Origin: Lachnospiraceae bacterium
GTDB taxonomy: Bacteria > Bacillota > Clostridia > Lachnospirales > Lachnospiraceae
Length of the DNA stretch: 64,000 nt
Direction of reading: 5' to 3'
Assembly (NCBI GenBank): GCA_024697065.1
Contig: JAILGE010000028.1
Location: 32,905-96,904, forward strand
Within the stretch, counting starts at the first letter, position 1, and every line of letters starts with the position of its first letter. Below are positions 1 to 10,311 of this stretch, piece after piece. Position numbers and translations under genes: made by a program. Under the pieces are notes generated by a model. The model was not told the DNA's origin. It saw only the letters and a program-made list of their open reading frames with translations, and ran no database searches.

Positions 1-532
1 CCCCTGCGCGCTTTTCATCCGCCTGTGCCTCCTTTCCGGCTCCAAGCTCCGGGATCCTCGGTATGAACTGCATAAGTGTCACAGATGCGAGCATATACAA
101 AAGCGCATAAGCTCTCAGTTCATTGATAACGGACTTTACCGCAAAGGGATTTGCAAATGCAAAGAAAACAAAGAGCAGTCCTGCCCTGTCATTCCCCGTA
201 ACCTTTTTTAAGACTCCTGTCAGGCAAAGAACGCCTGTGATATAAAAGATCAGATTAGGAAAAAGAAGAAAGCCCTCTGTATGCGGCACTATCCTGTACC
301 AGAACCAGAGTATGACATCATACAACGGAAGATTTGTCACCTCATCCGTAAGAAAGATATGCAAAAGTTCACCCAGTGATCTGGGAAGACGTACAAAAGA
401 TATGGTGCAAAGCTCATCGTACCAGAATGTGTAATCCTGATAGTGAGTGACTACCGATAGCATAAATATGACCGCAAGGGCTATGATAATTATTCCCTCC
501 GCGGATAATTTCAGATTTCTTTTAGCTGACAT
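1..532 (-). CDS. Partial membrane glycosyltransferase, GT39/ArnT-like (N-terminal part only)
   Basis: An open frame starts with ATG at 532 and runs off the left edge, so about 177 N-terminal residues are visible. It opens with a basic segment and a hydrophobic helix (about residues 12-28), then a loop containing WYDELCTISF. An acidic pair just after the first membrane helix is typical of GT39/GT83 polyprenyl-phosphate-sugar transferases. More hydrophobic segments follow (about residues 68-80, 90-105 and 117-131). The start overlaps the end of the FkbH-like gene by 11 bases, so the two are translationally close and belong to the same surface-glycan operon. The family call rests on topology and the early acidic motif only; the C-terminal half lies outside the window. 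Confidence 0.7.
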   Translation of the reverse strand, partial: MSAKRNLKLSAEGIIIIALAVIFMLSVVTHYQDYTFWYDELCTISFVRLPRSLGELLHIFLTDEVTNLPLYDVILWFWYRIVPHTEGFLLFPNLIFYITGVLCLTGVLKKVTGNDRAGLLFVFFAFANPFAVKSVINELRAYALLYMLASVTLMQFIPRIPELGAGKEAQADEKRAG

Positions 533-2240
533 ATGTTTCACGCATCACAAAGCTGTTTACATCGCACAGGTACTTTCCTTCCCCCAGATCCTCGAATCCC
601 ATGCGGGAATAGATATCCTTTACCATGGCATTCTTGGCCGAAGGGATGTACTCAGCTTTCAGTTTCCCGATCCCTGCTTCCTTCACCGCATTTACCATTG
701 AATTGATTATATATTCTTCCATGGTGCGCTTCAGGACCCGACAGCTCATAAACCAGTTTTCCACGAAAGCACTGTCAGCTTCCTTTTTGATCACTGCCAC
801 ACTGATCAGTCCGTGGTCTCCGAACTTATCTTTCAAAGTAAAGTAAAGCGTGATATATGAAGGATCTCCGGCAAGCGCCTTTATCTCGTCTGCCGTATAA
901 CGCACAGTCCTGAGATTAAACTGATTGGAGCGCTGTGACAGCTCCGCTATCCTGGGATAATGGAAGGTATCAAAGGGACCTGCGTACGCTTCCATCTCCA
1001 GATCCTTTAAATAATCCTTATAATCTGAGAATGCCGCCTGAGACTTAACGCGTTTTGCCTCAGCCTGATACTGCTTAGTCCTTACACCGTCATCCGCCAC
1101 AAATGATATGGTCTCAAAAAGATCCAGACCTTTCAAATATGCGAGATATTCAGCCGGATCTTCCGGAAGCTCCGGTACCGTGATCTCCGGGATCATGCTC
1201 TTTACAAGATTTCTCTCAAACGGATTGTCATCAAGAAATACAAAGCTGTCCATTCCGAGATTGAGTATCTCTCTTATCTTTCTGATATTAGAAGCCTTAT
1301 CTTCCCAATTGGCTATGAAGCATGCTATATCATCGAGTCTGAGCACCATATCGGGATGCTTCTCAAAGGGCTCCTTTGCCTTATCCTCATCATTCTTGCT
1401 GCATACCGCCAGGATTATCCCGCGCTTTGTAAGCTCCTTAAGCCACAGCTGGAAATCCCTGAAAGCTCTCCCTATACCGAGCTCTCCTATCTCGATGCCT
1501 TCCAGTCCGTCATCTCCTATGACACCGCCCCAGAGAGTATTATCAAGATCAAGGACAACGCACTTCTTTATCTTTGCTCTGAGAGCATTTATTATCTTCA
1601 TTACTTCATCGGATATATAAACCAGCATTTCCGTCGAGTAAGGGAGCCTCGCAGCATAATACATTTTATTATCCTTAAATGCGCTGTCTCCGTATTTTGC
1701 TTTAAGTACATTCAGGTCACAGATAAATACTCCCGTATCCGAAGCCGCATTTTGCATCAATAAAAGATTTAATTTACGAACCTGAAATAAAAATGATGAT
1801 TCCACGGAATTAGCATAATTACCGAAGATCCTGTCGTCACTTTCCGGAAAATTAAACTGAATGATCTTTGCGCCCCCTGCGTTTGACCTGATATGATCCC
1901 AGTATCCTCTGATCTCTTCCATCTTCCTGTCAGCGAAGTCACATCTCTCTTCCATCGCCGTCATGCAGTAAGCTTCATAGAGCTTTTCCGTGCACATATC
2001 TATCAATATCGCTTCGGGCCTGTGTCCATAGAGTTCCGAATCCGGATCCATAAGCTGGGCACGTATCTCATCATAATCAGCATCGAAGAGTACGAGATCC
2101 ATACCATATTCATAAGCCTGTCCGCGCAAAGCCGTTGCCAGATGCTGTGTTGCGCAGTCCCCGGTAACGGCAAAACGATATTCAGGTAATCCGGACATAT
2201 CTTTTTTCAGATTTTTCTTTAATTTCAGAAATGAAGCCAT
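522..2240 (-). CDS. FkbH-like HAD-IIIC family protein
   Basis: 572 residues in three parts. The N-terminal part (about 20-220) is SGNH/FkbH-N-like, with GDCATQHLATAL near residue 27. A HAD domain carries the nucleophile motif DLDNTLWGG at 231-239 and a later FLDDNPFERN motif. The C-terminal part is GNAT-like (about 460-560; DKFGDHGLISV and SCRVLKRTMEEY). Family knowledge: FkbH-type proteins load or handle phosphorylated C3 units onto carrier proteins in polyketide pathways, and relatives occur in surface-polysaccharide clusters where the acyl or glyceryl donor is unknown. Here it sits between an MBOAT acyltransferase (22 bases upstream) and a GT39-like transferase, which suggests a role in decorating an exported glycan. 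No acyl carrier protein gene is visible. The family is clear; the substrate is not. Confidence 0.85.
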   Translation of the reverse strand: MASFLKLKKNLKKDMSGLPEYRFAVTGDCATQHLATALRGQAYEYGMDLVLFDADYDEIRAQLMDPDSELYGHRPEAILIDMCTEKLYEAYCMTAMEERCDFADRKMEEIRGYWDHIRSNAGGAKIIQFNFPESDDRIFGNYANSVESSFLFQVRKLNLLLMQNAASDTGVFICDLNVLKAKYGDSAFKDNKMYYAARLPYSTEMLVYISDEVMKIINALRAKIKKCVVLDLDNTLWGGVIGDDGLEGIEIGELGIGRAFRDFQLWLKELTKRGIILAVCSKNDEDKAKEPFEKHPDMVLRLDDIACFIANWEDKASNIRKIREILNLGMDSFVFLDDNPFERNLVKSMIPEITVPELPEDPAEYLAYLKGLDLFETISFVADDGVRTKQYQAEAKRVKSQAAFSDYKDYLKDLEMEAYAGPFDTFHYPRIAELSQRSNQFNLRTVRYTADEIKALAGDPSYITLYFTLKDKFGDHGLISVAVIKKEADSAFVENWFMSCRVLKRTMEEYIINSMVNAVKEAGIGKLKAEYIPSAKNAMVKDIYSRMGFEDLGEGKYLCDVNSFVMRETYVS

Positions 2241-2261
2241 GATGATCTTAGTCTTCCTTTA

Positions 2262-3734
2262 TCAGAAAATATAATAAGCGAATCCTGCGGCACTTCTGTC
2301 TCCCTTGCATATATATACAAGTAATATGCCAAGGATATAGACCGCCCATCTGCAAACAGGATTCCATTTATGTATCCTGCCCAATATATCAACTTCCCTG
2401 TATTTTAATATATCAACCACCAAAAGTATCATAAGCGGAAGAGTGATCAGGAACATGTCGTAACTGTGGTCATAGATAAACATCGCTGTCGCTCTTACGT
2501 CCGCTCTGACAAAGATATCCTTCATCATCAGAAGCGAATCATCCAGTGTCTCCGGTCTGAAGAACATAAAGCTGAAAGCGACCAATAAAAACGTTCTCAC
2601 GGTTCTTAACATATCCATGATACGGGAACCGAATACCTTTGGCGCCGAATCATTGACTTTTGCATAAACGGGACGGAGGAATTCCGAAACGATGATGACC
2701 AGTCCGCAGAACCAGTCATATGCAAGATAATTCGCATCGAATCCGTGCCACAGTCCTATAAGTGTCCAGTTAACGGTAAGGGCCACCGCAGTGGGCACTG
2801 TCTTCATCAGATATTTTTTCTTCTTTGCCTTAAAATGCTTCTGCAATCCCATGCAAAGCTTTGTTCTTAAACAAGGATAGAAAATATAAGCTTTAAACCA
2901 GAGTCCCAGGGACATATGCCATCTTCTCCAGAACTCTGCCATGGACTTTGATCCGTAGGGAACATTGAAATTATCCCTGATCTCTATTCCCAACAGGAGT
3001 GATGCACCGGATGCCATATCCATATATCCGGAAAAATCCGCATAGAGCTGAATGGTATAGAGCACCATCACTAATACCACCGTGAATCCGTAATATCCCT
3101 CCGGACTCTCAAATACGGAATCAACGATATATCCTATTCGATCTGCCAGCACCAGCTTCTTCATAAGTCCGAACAGGAACTTTGCCGCACCTCTGTAGGC
3201 TTTATCCGCATCAAAAACATGAACGGCATCCAGCTGCGGTTTTAACTCCTTATAGTCTTCAAAGGGGCCCTGCAATACGTGCGGGAAATAGGAAACATAC
3301 AGCGCAAGCTTAAGAAGATTTTTCTCTGCTGTCGTACTCTCCCTGTAAACCTCCGTGATATAACCTATACATTGAAGCGTATAGAAAGACAGACCTAACG
3401 GCATTATGAAAGATGCGAAAGGCAGTCTCATTATCACCAACAGAATGATAAAGAGGAGCATGGAGCTCCAAAAAGCCGCATTTCTCGCGACATTTAAGCC
3501 CTTATCATCAGCATTCTTTTTCGCCTTATTTACAGCCTTCTCAACTATGAGTCCCGCGCCCCAGGTGATCACGGCGATACCGCATAACATCAAAAATCCG
3601 AGCACCCCTACCTGAAAGTAAAAGAATCCCGAAGCCAAAAGCAGTATGATCCACTGGCATTTTCCCGGAAGTATGTAATACAGAAGGAAAACAGCAGCGA
3701 AAAAATATGCAAATTCAAGTGTAGTAAATGTCAT
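2262..3734 (-). CDS. MBOAT family O-acyltransferase (AlgI/DltB-like)
   Basis: 490 residues with many hydrophobic helices along the whole length. Hallmarks are YADFSGYMDMA (231-241), the RWHMSLGLWF block (271-280) and the invariant MBOAT histidine in IGLWHGFDAN (His330). Members move an acyl group, often acetyl, across the membrane onto an extracellular polymer, as AlgI does with alginate and DltB with D-alanine on teichoic acid. It lies 18 bases after the GT10 gene and 21 bases before the FkbH-like gene, all in one direction, so its likely target is the glycan built by this cluster. No DltA/DltC or AlgJ/X partner is visible, which argues against D-alanylation. The fold is certain, the acceptor is inferred. 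Confidence 0.92.
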   Translation of the reverse strand: MTFTTLEFAYFFAAVFLLYYILPGKCQWIILLLASGFFYFQVGVLGFLMLCGIAVITWGAGLIVEKAVNKAKKNADDKGLNVARNAAFWSSMLLFIILLVIMRLPFASFIMPLGLSFYTLQCIGYITEVYRESTTAEKNLLKLALYVSYFPHVLQGPFEDYKELKPQLDAVHVFDADKAYRGAAKFLFGLMKKLVLADRIGYIVDSVFESPEGYYGFTVVLVMVLYTIQLYADFSGYMDMASGASLLLGIEIRDNFNVPYGSKSMAEFWRRWHMSLGLWFKAYIFYPCLRTKLCMGLQKHFKAKKKKYLMKTVPTAVALTVNWTLIGLWHGFDANYLAYDWFCGLVIIVSEFLRPVYAKVNDSAPKVFGSRIMDMLRTVRTFLLVAFSFMFFRPETLDDSLLMMKDIFVRADVRATAMFIYDHSYDMFLITLPLMILLVVDILKYREVDILGRIHKWNPVCRWAVYILGILLVYICKGDRSAAGFAYYIF

Positions 3735-3752
3735 TGTATTCTAAAACTGATC

Positions 3753-4769
3753 TTATTTATTCTTTGAAAAAACCTGATATCTGATCTTGTTCATGAGATG
3801 CATCGGCTTCTTTACCACATCCAGCATGCGTACCGCCTTCTTTGCATCTTTAAGCTTCTTCTGATAATCTCTGCCAAGATAGACCATATTTCTGCGCTTT
3901 GCCGCCGCAAGGTCCTGATCGAATATGTTTCTTAAAAATCCATCCGCGAAATCATCTTCAAGGATCTTCTTAGCCTGCACATCACCGGCCAGGATCGGAG
4001 CTTTCATCATTTTAAGAAAAAGCTCATCATCATTATCGATCCTCTTGATCTCTTCTATCGCAGCCTCTATACTCCCGAAAGATGCGGCATCGATAAAAGC
4101 TTCCGGATTGAACTCTTCCTTTATCCTTGAGCTTCCCCAGTACACCGGGATCGTATCTCCCGCAAAAGCTTCCAGTATCTTTTCCGTGGTATAACCGCTC
4201 ATGCAGGAATTTTCAAATGCCAGCGTAAATTTATAATCCTTTTCGAATGCCACCTTATCGGCCACCGGACCGCCAACATTATTCCTGTATTTTCCGCCGG
4301 AGTCTATCTCCTTATACTCATTGAGCTTTAAGAACATCAGGTCTCTCTCGCCCATGGCATAAGGATTAGATACCACCCTGTTGCAGAATTTCTTCTTGGA
4401 CAGATAATACTCATCCGTATATGTATGCTTCTTTAAAGCAGGCTCTATGACTTTATCGCGTGAATACAGGGCATACAGAGGGAGCCTCAGATACCTGTCT
4501 TCAAAATCGATATAATGAAAGCCCATGGCATAATCGAACAGGTTGAAATCCGGAACGATATTCTCTCCGGTAAAGAAGATCTTAACGCAGTCCTGATAAT
4601 CAAAATGCTTATCCGCGAATCCTCCGCTGAAGATATAATCCGGAGCATCGCTTATCTCAACGTCATAATATTTTATCAGTGTATTGTAAAAGAAATTGTC
4701 CGTCTTAATAAAGTCGGGCCAGAAATCCACAAAATCAATTTTAATCTTTTTCTTTGTTTCCATTATCAT
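3753..4769 (-). CDS. GT10 family glycosyltransferase (alpha-1,3-fucosyltransferase-like)
   Basis: 338 residues. The C-terminal half carries the GT10 signature: FTLAFENSCMSGYTTEKILE (181-200), then IPVYWGSS (207-214) and NPEAFIDA (221-228). These correspond to the nucleotide-sugar-binding loop and the YWG and FIN/FID motifs of bacterial alpha-1,3/1,4-fucosyltransferases. The N-terminal domain (about 10-110) is variable and presumably binds the acceptor. The start overlaps the end of the GT4 gene by 29 bases, so coupled translation is likely; codon 3 is an alternative ATG. GDP-fucose is the family's usual donor, but no GDP-fucose synthesis genes (gmd/fcl) are visible. The GT10 assignment is strong; fucose as donor is inferred. 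Confidence 0.88.
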   Translation of the reverse strand: MIMETKKKIKIDFVDFWPDFIKTDNFFYNTLIKYYDVEISDAPDYIFSGGFADKHFDYQDCVKIFFTGENIVPDFNLFDYAMGFHYIDFEDRYLRLPLYALYSRDKVIEPALKKHTYTDEYYLSKKKFCNRVVSNPYAMGERDLMFLKLNEYKEIDSGGKYRNNVGGPVADKVAFEKDYKFTLAFENSCMSGYTTEKILEAFAGDTIPVYWGSSRIKEEFNPEAFIDAASFGSIEAAIEEIKRIDNDDELFLKMMKAPILAGDVQAKKILEDDFADGFLRNIFDQDLAAAKRRNMVYLGRDYQKKLKDAKKAVRMLDVVKKPMHLMNKIRYQVFSKNK

Positions 4770-5943
4770 AAACCTGCATGATCTGAGTCAGATTATCCGT
4801 ATCCGTAAAGAGCGCTCCCGCTCTTTTGTCTCCCTTTTCGCCCATCTCCATACAAAGGGCCTTATCGTCCATCAATTTCAACATGGCATCTGCCAGACCG
4901 CTTATATCATCATAGAGGATACCTGTATCGCCGTCCTTTACGATCTCGGGAGTTGCTCCCGATCTCCTGCCTATCACCGGCAGACCGGAGAGCATATATT
5001 CAACTGTAGCAAGTCCGAAGCCTTCATATTCCGATGCTATGATACCCACATCCGCTTTATCCAGCAGACTTCCTACATCTTTGACAAAGCCGCTTATGGT
5101 CACGTTTGTCCCAAGGCCATTTTTTGCGATACAGGATTCAAGCTTCTTCCTGTATGCCGGATCGCCGTCTCCCGCAAATGTGATATGGAAGCCGGTTTTA
5201 TTTTTTTTCTTCAATAATGCCGCAGCTTTTATGACATCAAGCTGATGCTTGGCAGGAAAGAGATATCCCGTATATAAAAATTCGGTTTTTTCGCAATTCG
5301 ATTTTTTATGATACGCCGTATCCGAAGTCTCTGTTTCCGCAGCTTTTTTATTCTCTGTCTCTTCTTCCGGCACTTTTTTATCTGCCGCAACGCCGTCGTA
5401 AACTCTTATGACTTTGGCATCCGGGTATTTCTTTTTACAATTATCGGACACCGCATCGGAAATGGCTATAAGACATTTTGCTTTTCCGTAAAGCTTAGAT
5501 ACTCTGTCTCCCGGATAAAAATATCTCATGCCGTAATGCTCTCTTGCGAATTCCCTGATATGCCAGATATGTTCACAGCCCAGTCTTTCCGCAAGCAAAG
5601 CCCCTGTACCGATAACACTCGAATTCGAATGGATGATATCTATACCGGCATCCTTAAAATGATCATATAAGATATCCGTTTCACGCTCTATTGCCGCCAG
5701 TCTTTTCTTCTTCTTTAAAGCAAAGCTTACGGGCTCTCTGTAAACAGCCTGCCATTGCGTGATACCGCAGATAAAATATCCGATGCCTTTACTCTTAAGG
5801 ATCTCCGTGAAATCACCTTCTGCTGGTATCACCACCACCGGCTCGTACCTGCCCGACGCATTTACTCCAAGCACAAGATCGAGAAGAGCCCGGTTTGCTC
5901 CGTACATATTGTCATAATGTGTTATATACAGTATCCGTTTCAT
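4741..5943 (-). CDS. Glycosyltransferase family 4 (GT-B fold)
   Basis: 400 residues. The N-terminal Rossmann half starts with YITHYDNMYGANRALLDL, a typical GT4 acceptor-side opening. The C-terminal donor domain has the retaining E-x7-E motif in SEYEGFGLATVEYMLSGLP and then GDTGILYDD. A charged K/E/T-rich insertion (about 190-220) joins the two domains and is longer than usual for GT4 enzymes. No membrane segment is seen, so it probably works at the cytoplasmic membrane face. It is 10 bases from the upstream GT-D-like gene and overlaps the GT10 gene, so it belongs to the surface-glycan operon. Donor and acceptor cannot be read from sequence. Confidence 0.9.
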   Translation of the reverse strand: MKRILYITHYDNMYGANRALLDLVLGVNASGRYEPVVVIPAEGDFTEILKSKGIGYFICGITQWQAVYREPVSFALKKKKRLAAIERETDILYDHFKDAGIDIIHSNSSVIGTGALLAERLGCEHIWHIREFAREHYGMRYFYPGDRVSKLYGKAKCLIAISDAVSDNCKKKYPDAKVIRVYDGVAADKKVPEEETENKKAAETETSDTAYHKKSNCEKTEFLYTGYLFPAKHQLDVIKAAALLKKKNKTGFHITFAGDGDPAYRKKLESCIAKNGLGTNVTISGFVKDVGSLLDKADVGIIASEYEGFGLATVEYMLSGLPVIGRRSGATPEIVKDGDTGILYDDISGLADAMLKLMDDKALCMEMGEKGDKRAGALFTDTDNLTQIMQVYDNGNKEKD

Positions 5944-5953
5944 AGCATCAACA

Positions 5954-6904
5954 TTACCAATAGCAGTTCATATCAAGTCTTTCCGCACCTCTGGGTCTCG
6001 TATCTTCCGTAAGACTTATCCATGAATCATTGTAATATTTCGCAATGCCCGATGTATCATTATCCCAGCGCTTCCCCTTGATACCAAAGTACAGCTGCAA
6101 CTCACCACCGAGGTAAACAGACTTTTTGCCCATCTTCTTTATAGTTACCTGAAGGGGTGCTCCGAAAGGTCCGCAGCCAAGCAATGCTATATCAAAGTCC
6201 AGCTTCTCGATATCCCTGCGCTGTTTTTCCAAAGCCTCGAACCAGGTATTAAATCTCGGATCGTGCAGCTCCTTTTCCTTTGATATGAACCATACGGACT
6301 TATAAACTATCAGCTCTCCGAATTCCGGAAGGAATCCTTCGGGATAGATCTCATTCCGTCTCTCATACTGTCTTTTCACAGCTTCATCAAAAGGAGTCAC
6401 CACGAGGACTTTCTTGCCCGCAAGAGCCTTAAGCCAGAAGGGTCCCTTCATTTCAAAGGCACTGATGACATTTAAAAATCCCGGATCCAGCCTTGCCGCA
6501 CGGGGTGCATATTTACGAAGCATCTCCGCCTCACCTATCTTTGAGATATACCAGACACATGCCGCATCCGCATTCTCATAGCACTCCGAGAATACTTCTC
6601 CGTATTCCTCAAGGCAGTCTTCCGGCCAGTCATAAACCATATCACGGGGACCGGGCTTACGTCCGGGATGATATTTCTTCAGATCGTAAAGAGAAAACCA
6701 TCTTATCTCCGACACTCCGAGTCTCATAAGCATAAAAGGCTCATCATCCTGAAGTCTCTTATATACATAAGCATTGCACTTTTCATTTCCTCTTATGAGT
6801 GAGCCGTTGTTTAACAGGAATAATCTTGCCCCGACAGCTACGGTACGATTATATAATTCACTGAGAAGCTTTCTTAATGCACTTTTTTTTGCAGGTTCAG
6901 CCAT
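5954..6904 (-). CDS. GT-D-fold-like putative glycosyltransferase
   Basis: 316 residues, no signal peptide or membrane helix. I see no classical GT-A or GT-B motif. Two blocks resemble the GT-D fold family (formerly DUF1792, of the streptococcal serine-rich-repeat adhesin cluster): FMLMRLGVSEIRWFSL near residue 57, where GT-D proteins have an RFGDGE-type motif, and a C-terminal stretch with ALLGCGPFGAPL, then KKMGKKSVYLGGELQLYFGI and KGKRW. The DGE acids are replaced by VSE, so if the match is right the metal site is altered. It overlaps the upstream epimerase gene by 8 bases. Assignment is by remembered motif pattern; function in glycan assembly is inferred from context. Confidence 0.55.
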   Translation of the reverse strand: MAEPAKKSALRKLLSELYNRTVAVGARLFLLNNGSLIRGNEKCNAYVYKRLQDDEPFMLMRLGVSEIRWFSLYDLKKYHPGRKPGPRDMVYDWPEDCLEEYGEVFSECYENADAACVWYISKIGEAEMLRKYAPRAARLDPGFLNVISAFEMKGPFWLKALAGKKVLVVTPFDEAVKRQYERRNEIYPEGFLPEFGELIVYKSVWFISKEKELHDPRFNTWFEALEKQRRDIEKLDFDIALLGCGPFGAPLQVTIKKMGKKSVYLGGELQLYFGIKGKRWDNDTSGIAKYYNDSWISLTEDTRPRGAERLDMNCYW

Positions 6905-7832
6905 TATACTCCTTGAGGAAATCCATTGTCATCCTTATGCCGTCTTCAAGAGACACGGGATCCAGCTTTCCGTAATATTTTTCATATCTGCTGATATCAA
7001 GATAATTCTCCGGAACATCACTCGCTCTGGAGGATTCATATTCCACAGTGATATCATTTCTCACTATTTTTCTGATGGAATCTATCACCTGACTGACGCT
7101 GGTCCCCTTACCGGATCCCAGGTTGAACACTCTGTATTCACAATCGCCGTCAGCGATATTGATGATCCCTCTCACCGCATCATCTATATAGATAAAATCC
7201 CTTACCACACTTCCGTCGCCATAAACCTCAAGCTTTCCGTCATTCATGGCTTTATATATAAATGTAGTCACCACTCCCAGTCGTCCGTTCGGCCTCTGGT
7301 ACGGCCCATAGGGATTTGCCAGCCTTATGATCCTGTAATCCAGACCAAACTGGTATCTGTATAGATACAGCATCTTTTCGATGGCAAGCTTCTGAATACC
7401 GTACGAAGATATCGGATATGTCACCATATTCTCTTCTATGGGGCACTTTCCCTTCTTGCCGTAAACAGTTCCGCCGGAAGAGATAAATATCACTTTCTTA
7501 ACCTTCTGCTTCACGCAGGCATCAAAAAGCCTGGCAGTAACGGTAACATTGGAATCCAGCTCCTCCGGGATATGCTGATTGGATGTTCCCGGTATCGTAG
7601 TGGATGCCAGATGGTAAATAACATCCTGTCCCTTTACCTGCCTGTCAAAATCCGTATCATTATCAAAACTGCCCACTAAAAAAGCCACATTTGAAAGATT
7701 AAGCTTTCTGAGTGGCTCAAAAAAAGACTCATCCCTGTCAACAACCGTTATGTGGTTGCCCGGAAAAGAGGAAAGCCTTATGGCCAGATTAACACCGATA
7801 AAACCGGCTCCTCCGATTATCGCAATGTTCAT
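6897..7832 (-). CDS. NAD-dependent sugar epimerase/dehydratase (GalE-like extended SDR)
   Basis: 311 residues. The Rossmann NAD motif GGAGFIG is at 7-13, a catalytic serine lies in ISSGGTVYG (about 117-125), and the YxxxK pair is Tyr144/Lys148 in SSYGIQK. NPYGPYQRP and a C-terminal substrate domain fit UDP-glucose 4-epimerase-like enzymes, which interconvert UDP-hexoses or UDP-HexNAc. It is the first gene of the visible surface-glycan block and has a TATAAT box with an extended TGC just upstream. Its product would feed nucleotide sugar to the glycosyltransferases downstream. The family is certain. A true galE would usually be about 330-340 residues, so the sugar specificity is open. Confidence 0.9.
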   Translation of the reverse strand: MNIAIIGGAGFIGVNLAIRLSSFPGNHITVVDRDESFFEPLRKLNLSNVAFLVGSFDNDTDFDRQVKGQDVIYHLASTTIPGTSNQHIPEELDSNVTVTARLFDACVKQKVKKVIFISSGGTVYGKKGKCPIEENMVTYPISSYGIQKLAIEKMLYLYRYQFGLDYRIIRLANPYGPYQRPNGRLGVVTTFIYKAMNDGKLEVYGDGSVVRDFIYIDDAVRGIINIADGDCEYRVFNLGSGKGTSVSQVIDSIRKIVRNDITVEYESSRASDVPENYLDISRYEKYYGKLDPVSLEDGIRMTMDFLKEYNG

Positions 7833-7871
7833 TTGTATCTCTTTCTCCGATTTTGAACCATTTATCGTTTC

Positions 7872-7880
7872 ATTATAGCA
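7872..7880 (-). promoter_or_regulatory. Extended -10 promoter for the surface-glycan operon
   Basis: Read on the minus strand, TGCTATAAT ends 40 bases before the epimerase ATG. It combines a perfect TATAAT with the extended TG motif. No good -35 is seen at 16-18 bases, which an extended -10 tolerates. Confidence 0.5.
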
Positions 7881-7925
7881 TTTTAAGCGCTTTACTGCCA
7901 GTTAAGAGCCTTATAATTAAAAGAA

Positions 7926-7955
7926 TCCGTCCCCGGGATCCTTCCCGAAAACGGA
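7926..7955 (-). terminator. Probable intrinsic terminator after the Cys-cluster gene
   Basis: On the minus strand, TCCGTTTTCGGGA pairs with TCCCGGGGACGGA (10 Watson-Crick pairs and three U-G wobbles, AGGA loop). TTCTTTTAATT follows. It lies 31 bases past the stop codon of the upstream gene and before the epimerase promoter. Confidence 0.6.
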
Positions 7956-7985
7956 CCATCCATCGTTAATATCTGTCACAGCCGG

Positions 7986-8426
7986 TCAGCCGTTCATTAT
8001 GATCTGATATCCCTCTATATAATCCTTTACGATCTCAGGATGCATATCCGCATGGCAGAAAATATAATTGCCCATTCTGTCATCAATAAGGAATGTCTTT
8101 AAAGCTTCAGTCACTTCACCGTGAAAAACCGGACATGAAGGGCTTAAAGTAATGACTCTATCATTACCCTTCTGCATCACGTGCAAAGGCCATATCCTGC
8201 ACTCAAAAGGCTTTTCCTGCTCATCAAGTGAACAACCGTTTTTCCGGTCAAGAAAAGGGCATGCCACTTCCTTTGCCGTATCATCTGCATCAAATCTGCC
8301 GTCAAAATAGTCTGCCGGAACCTTGTCCTCTGAAAAAACAGGAAAAAGGCTTACATTATCCTTTTTAAAGGAACAGCAGCATCTGCAATCAGCACATATC
8401 TGTCTTTTTAATATCTTTGAAAGCAT
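7986..8426 (-). CDS. YkgJ-type cysteine-cluster protein
   Basis: 146 residues from the chosen ATG at 8426. A start 22 codons upstream also exists, but the conserved part begins MLSKILKRQICADC. Cysteines are clustered: CADCRCCC near the N-terminus, then CPFLDRKNGCSLDEQEKPFECRIWPLH in separate parts, and a final CPVFHG. This is the CxxCxxCC / C..C pattern of the YkgJ (UPF0153) family, proposed to bind a metal or Fe-S cluster. Biochemical function is unknown for the family. It is a monocistronic unit between gdhA and the glycan operon. Confidence 0.75.
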   Translation of the reverse strand: MLSKILKRQICADCRCCCSFKKDNVSLFPVFSEDKVPADYFDGRFDADDTAKEVACPFLDRKNGCSLDEQEKPFECRIWPLHVMQKGNDRVITLSPSCPVFHGEVTEALKTFLIDDRMGNYIFCHADMHPEIVKDYIEGYQIIMNG

Positions 8427-8649
8427 TATCGACGTCTCTACTCTCTTCCCTGTTCCGGCTTTGACACCGATTAAGGAACTGCTAAGGATCATGTTTAAAG
8501 TATTCCGCAGGATTTCCGTCAGTCTCTAAAGTCGCGGTATTCTCAAGTATACCACGGTGTTTTTATTTTACTATTGTGTATATTTTAGATTTTTCCCTGT
8601 CAAACTCTGAATGATACAGGCATATGTATTGATTGTATTAATAAAAAAA

Positions 8650-8671
8650 CGGCTCCGGTGAACCGGAGCCG
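8650..8671 (-). terminator. Intrinsic terminator of gdhA
   Basis: A perfect 10-bp inverted repeat (CGGCTCCGGT / ACCGGAGCCG) is followed on the minus strand by a run of seven T. It sits 30 bases past the gdhA stop. Confidence 0.93.
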
Positions 8672-8701
8672 TAAAAGTATCTTTAAAATCGTAAAGACGA
8701 C

Positions 8702-10069
<1,368 letters not shown>

Positions 10070-10129
10070 TTATCGTTAACATTACGTACATATGGGAAAA
10101 TATAACGCATTTTTCCCCGACACTTTTCT

Positions 10130-10158
10130 GTTATATCAGAATATTTTTTTCTGTACAA
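10130..10158 (-). promoter_or_regulatory. gdhA promoter
   Basis: On the minus strand, TTGTAC (10153-10158) and TATAAC (10130-10135) are separated by exactly 17 bases. The start codon lies about 75 bases downstream. Confidence 0.65.
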
Positions 10159-10242
10159 TAAAAAAATCATCTTTTGCCAAAAAAACCGTTATGCTGTACA
10201 AACCTGCAACAGGCATACGCAAACATGCATTTACATAACAAA

Positions 10243-10281
10243 AGACCCTGAAGGCCTTTATTCTAAAGGTTTTCAGGGTCT
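10243..10281 (-). terminator. Intrinsic terminator of nfnAB
   Basis: An 18-base imperfect inverted repeat (arms 10243-10260 and 10264-10281, core AGACCCTGAA / TTTCAGGGTCT) is followed on the minus strand by TTTGTTATG. The U tract is short. It lies 31 bases past the nfnB stop. Confidence 0.8.
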
Positions 10282-10311
10282 GTAAGCGCTTTTATTCCCA
10301 AAGACTTTATC

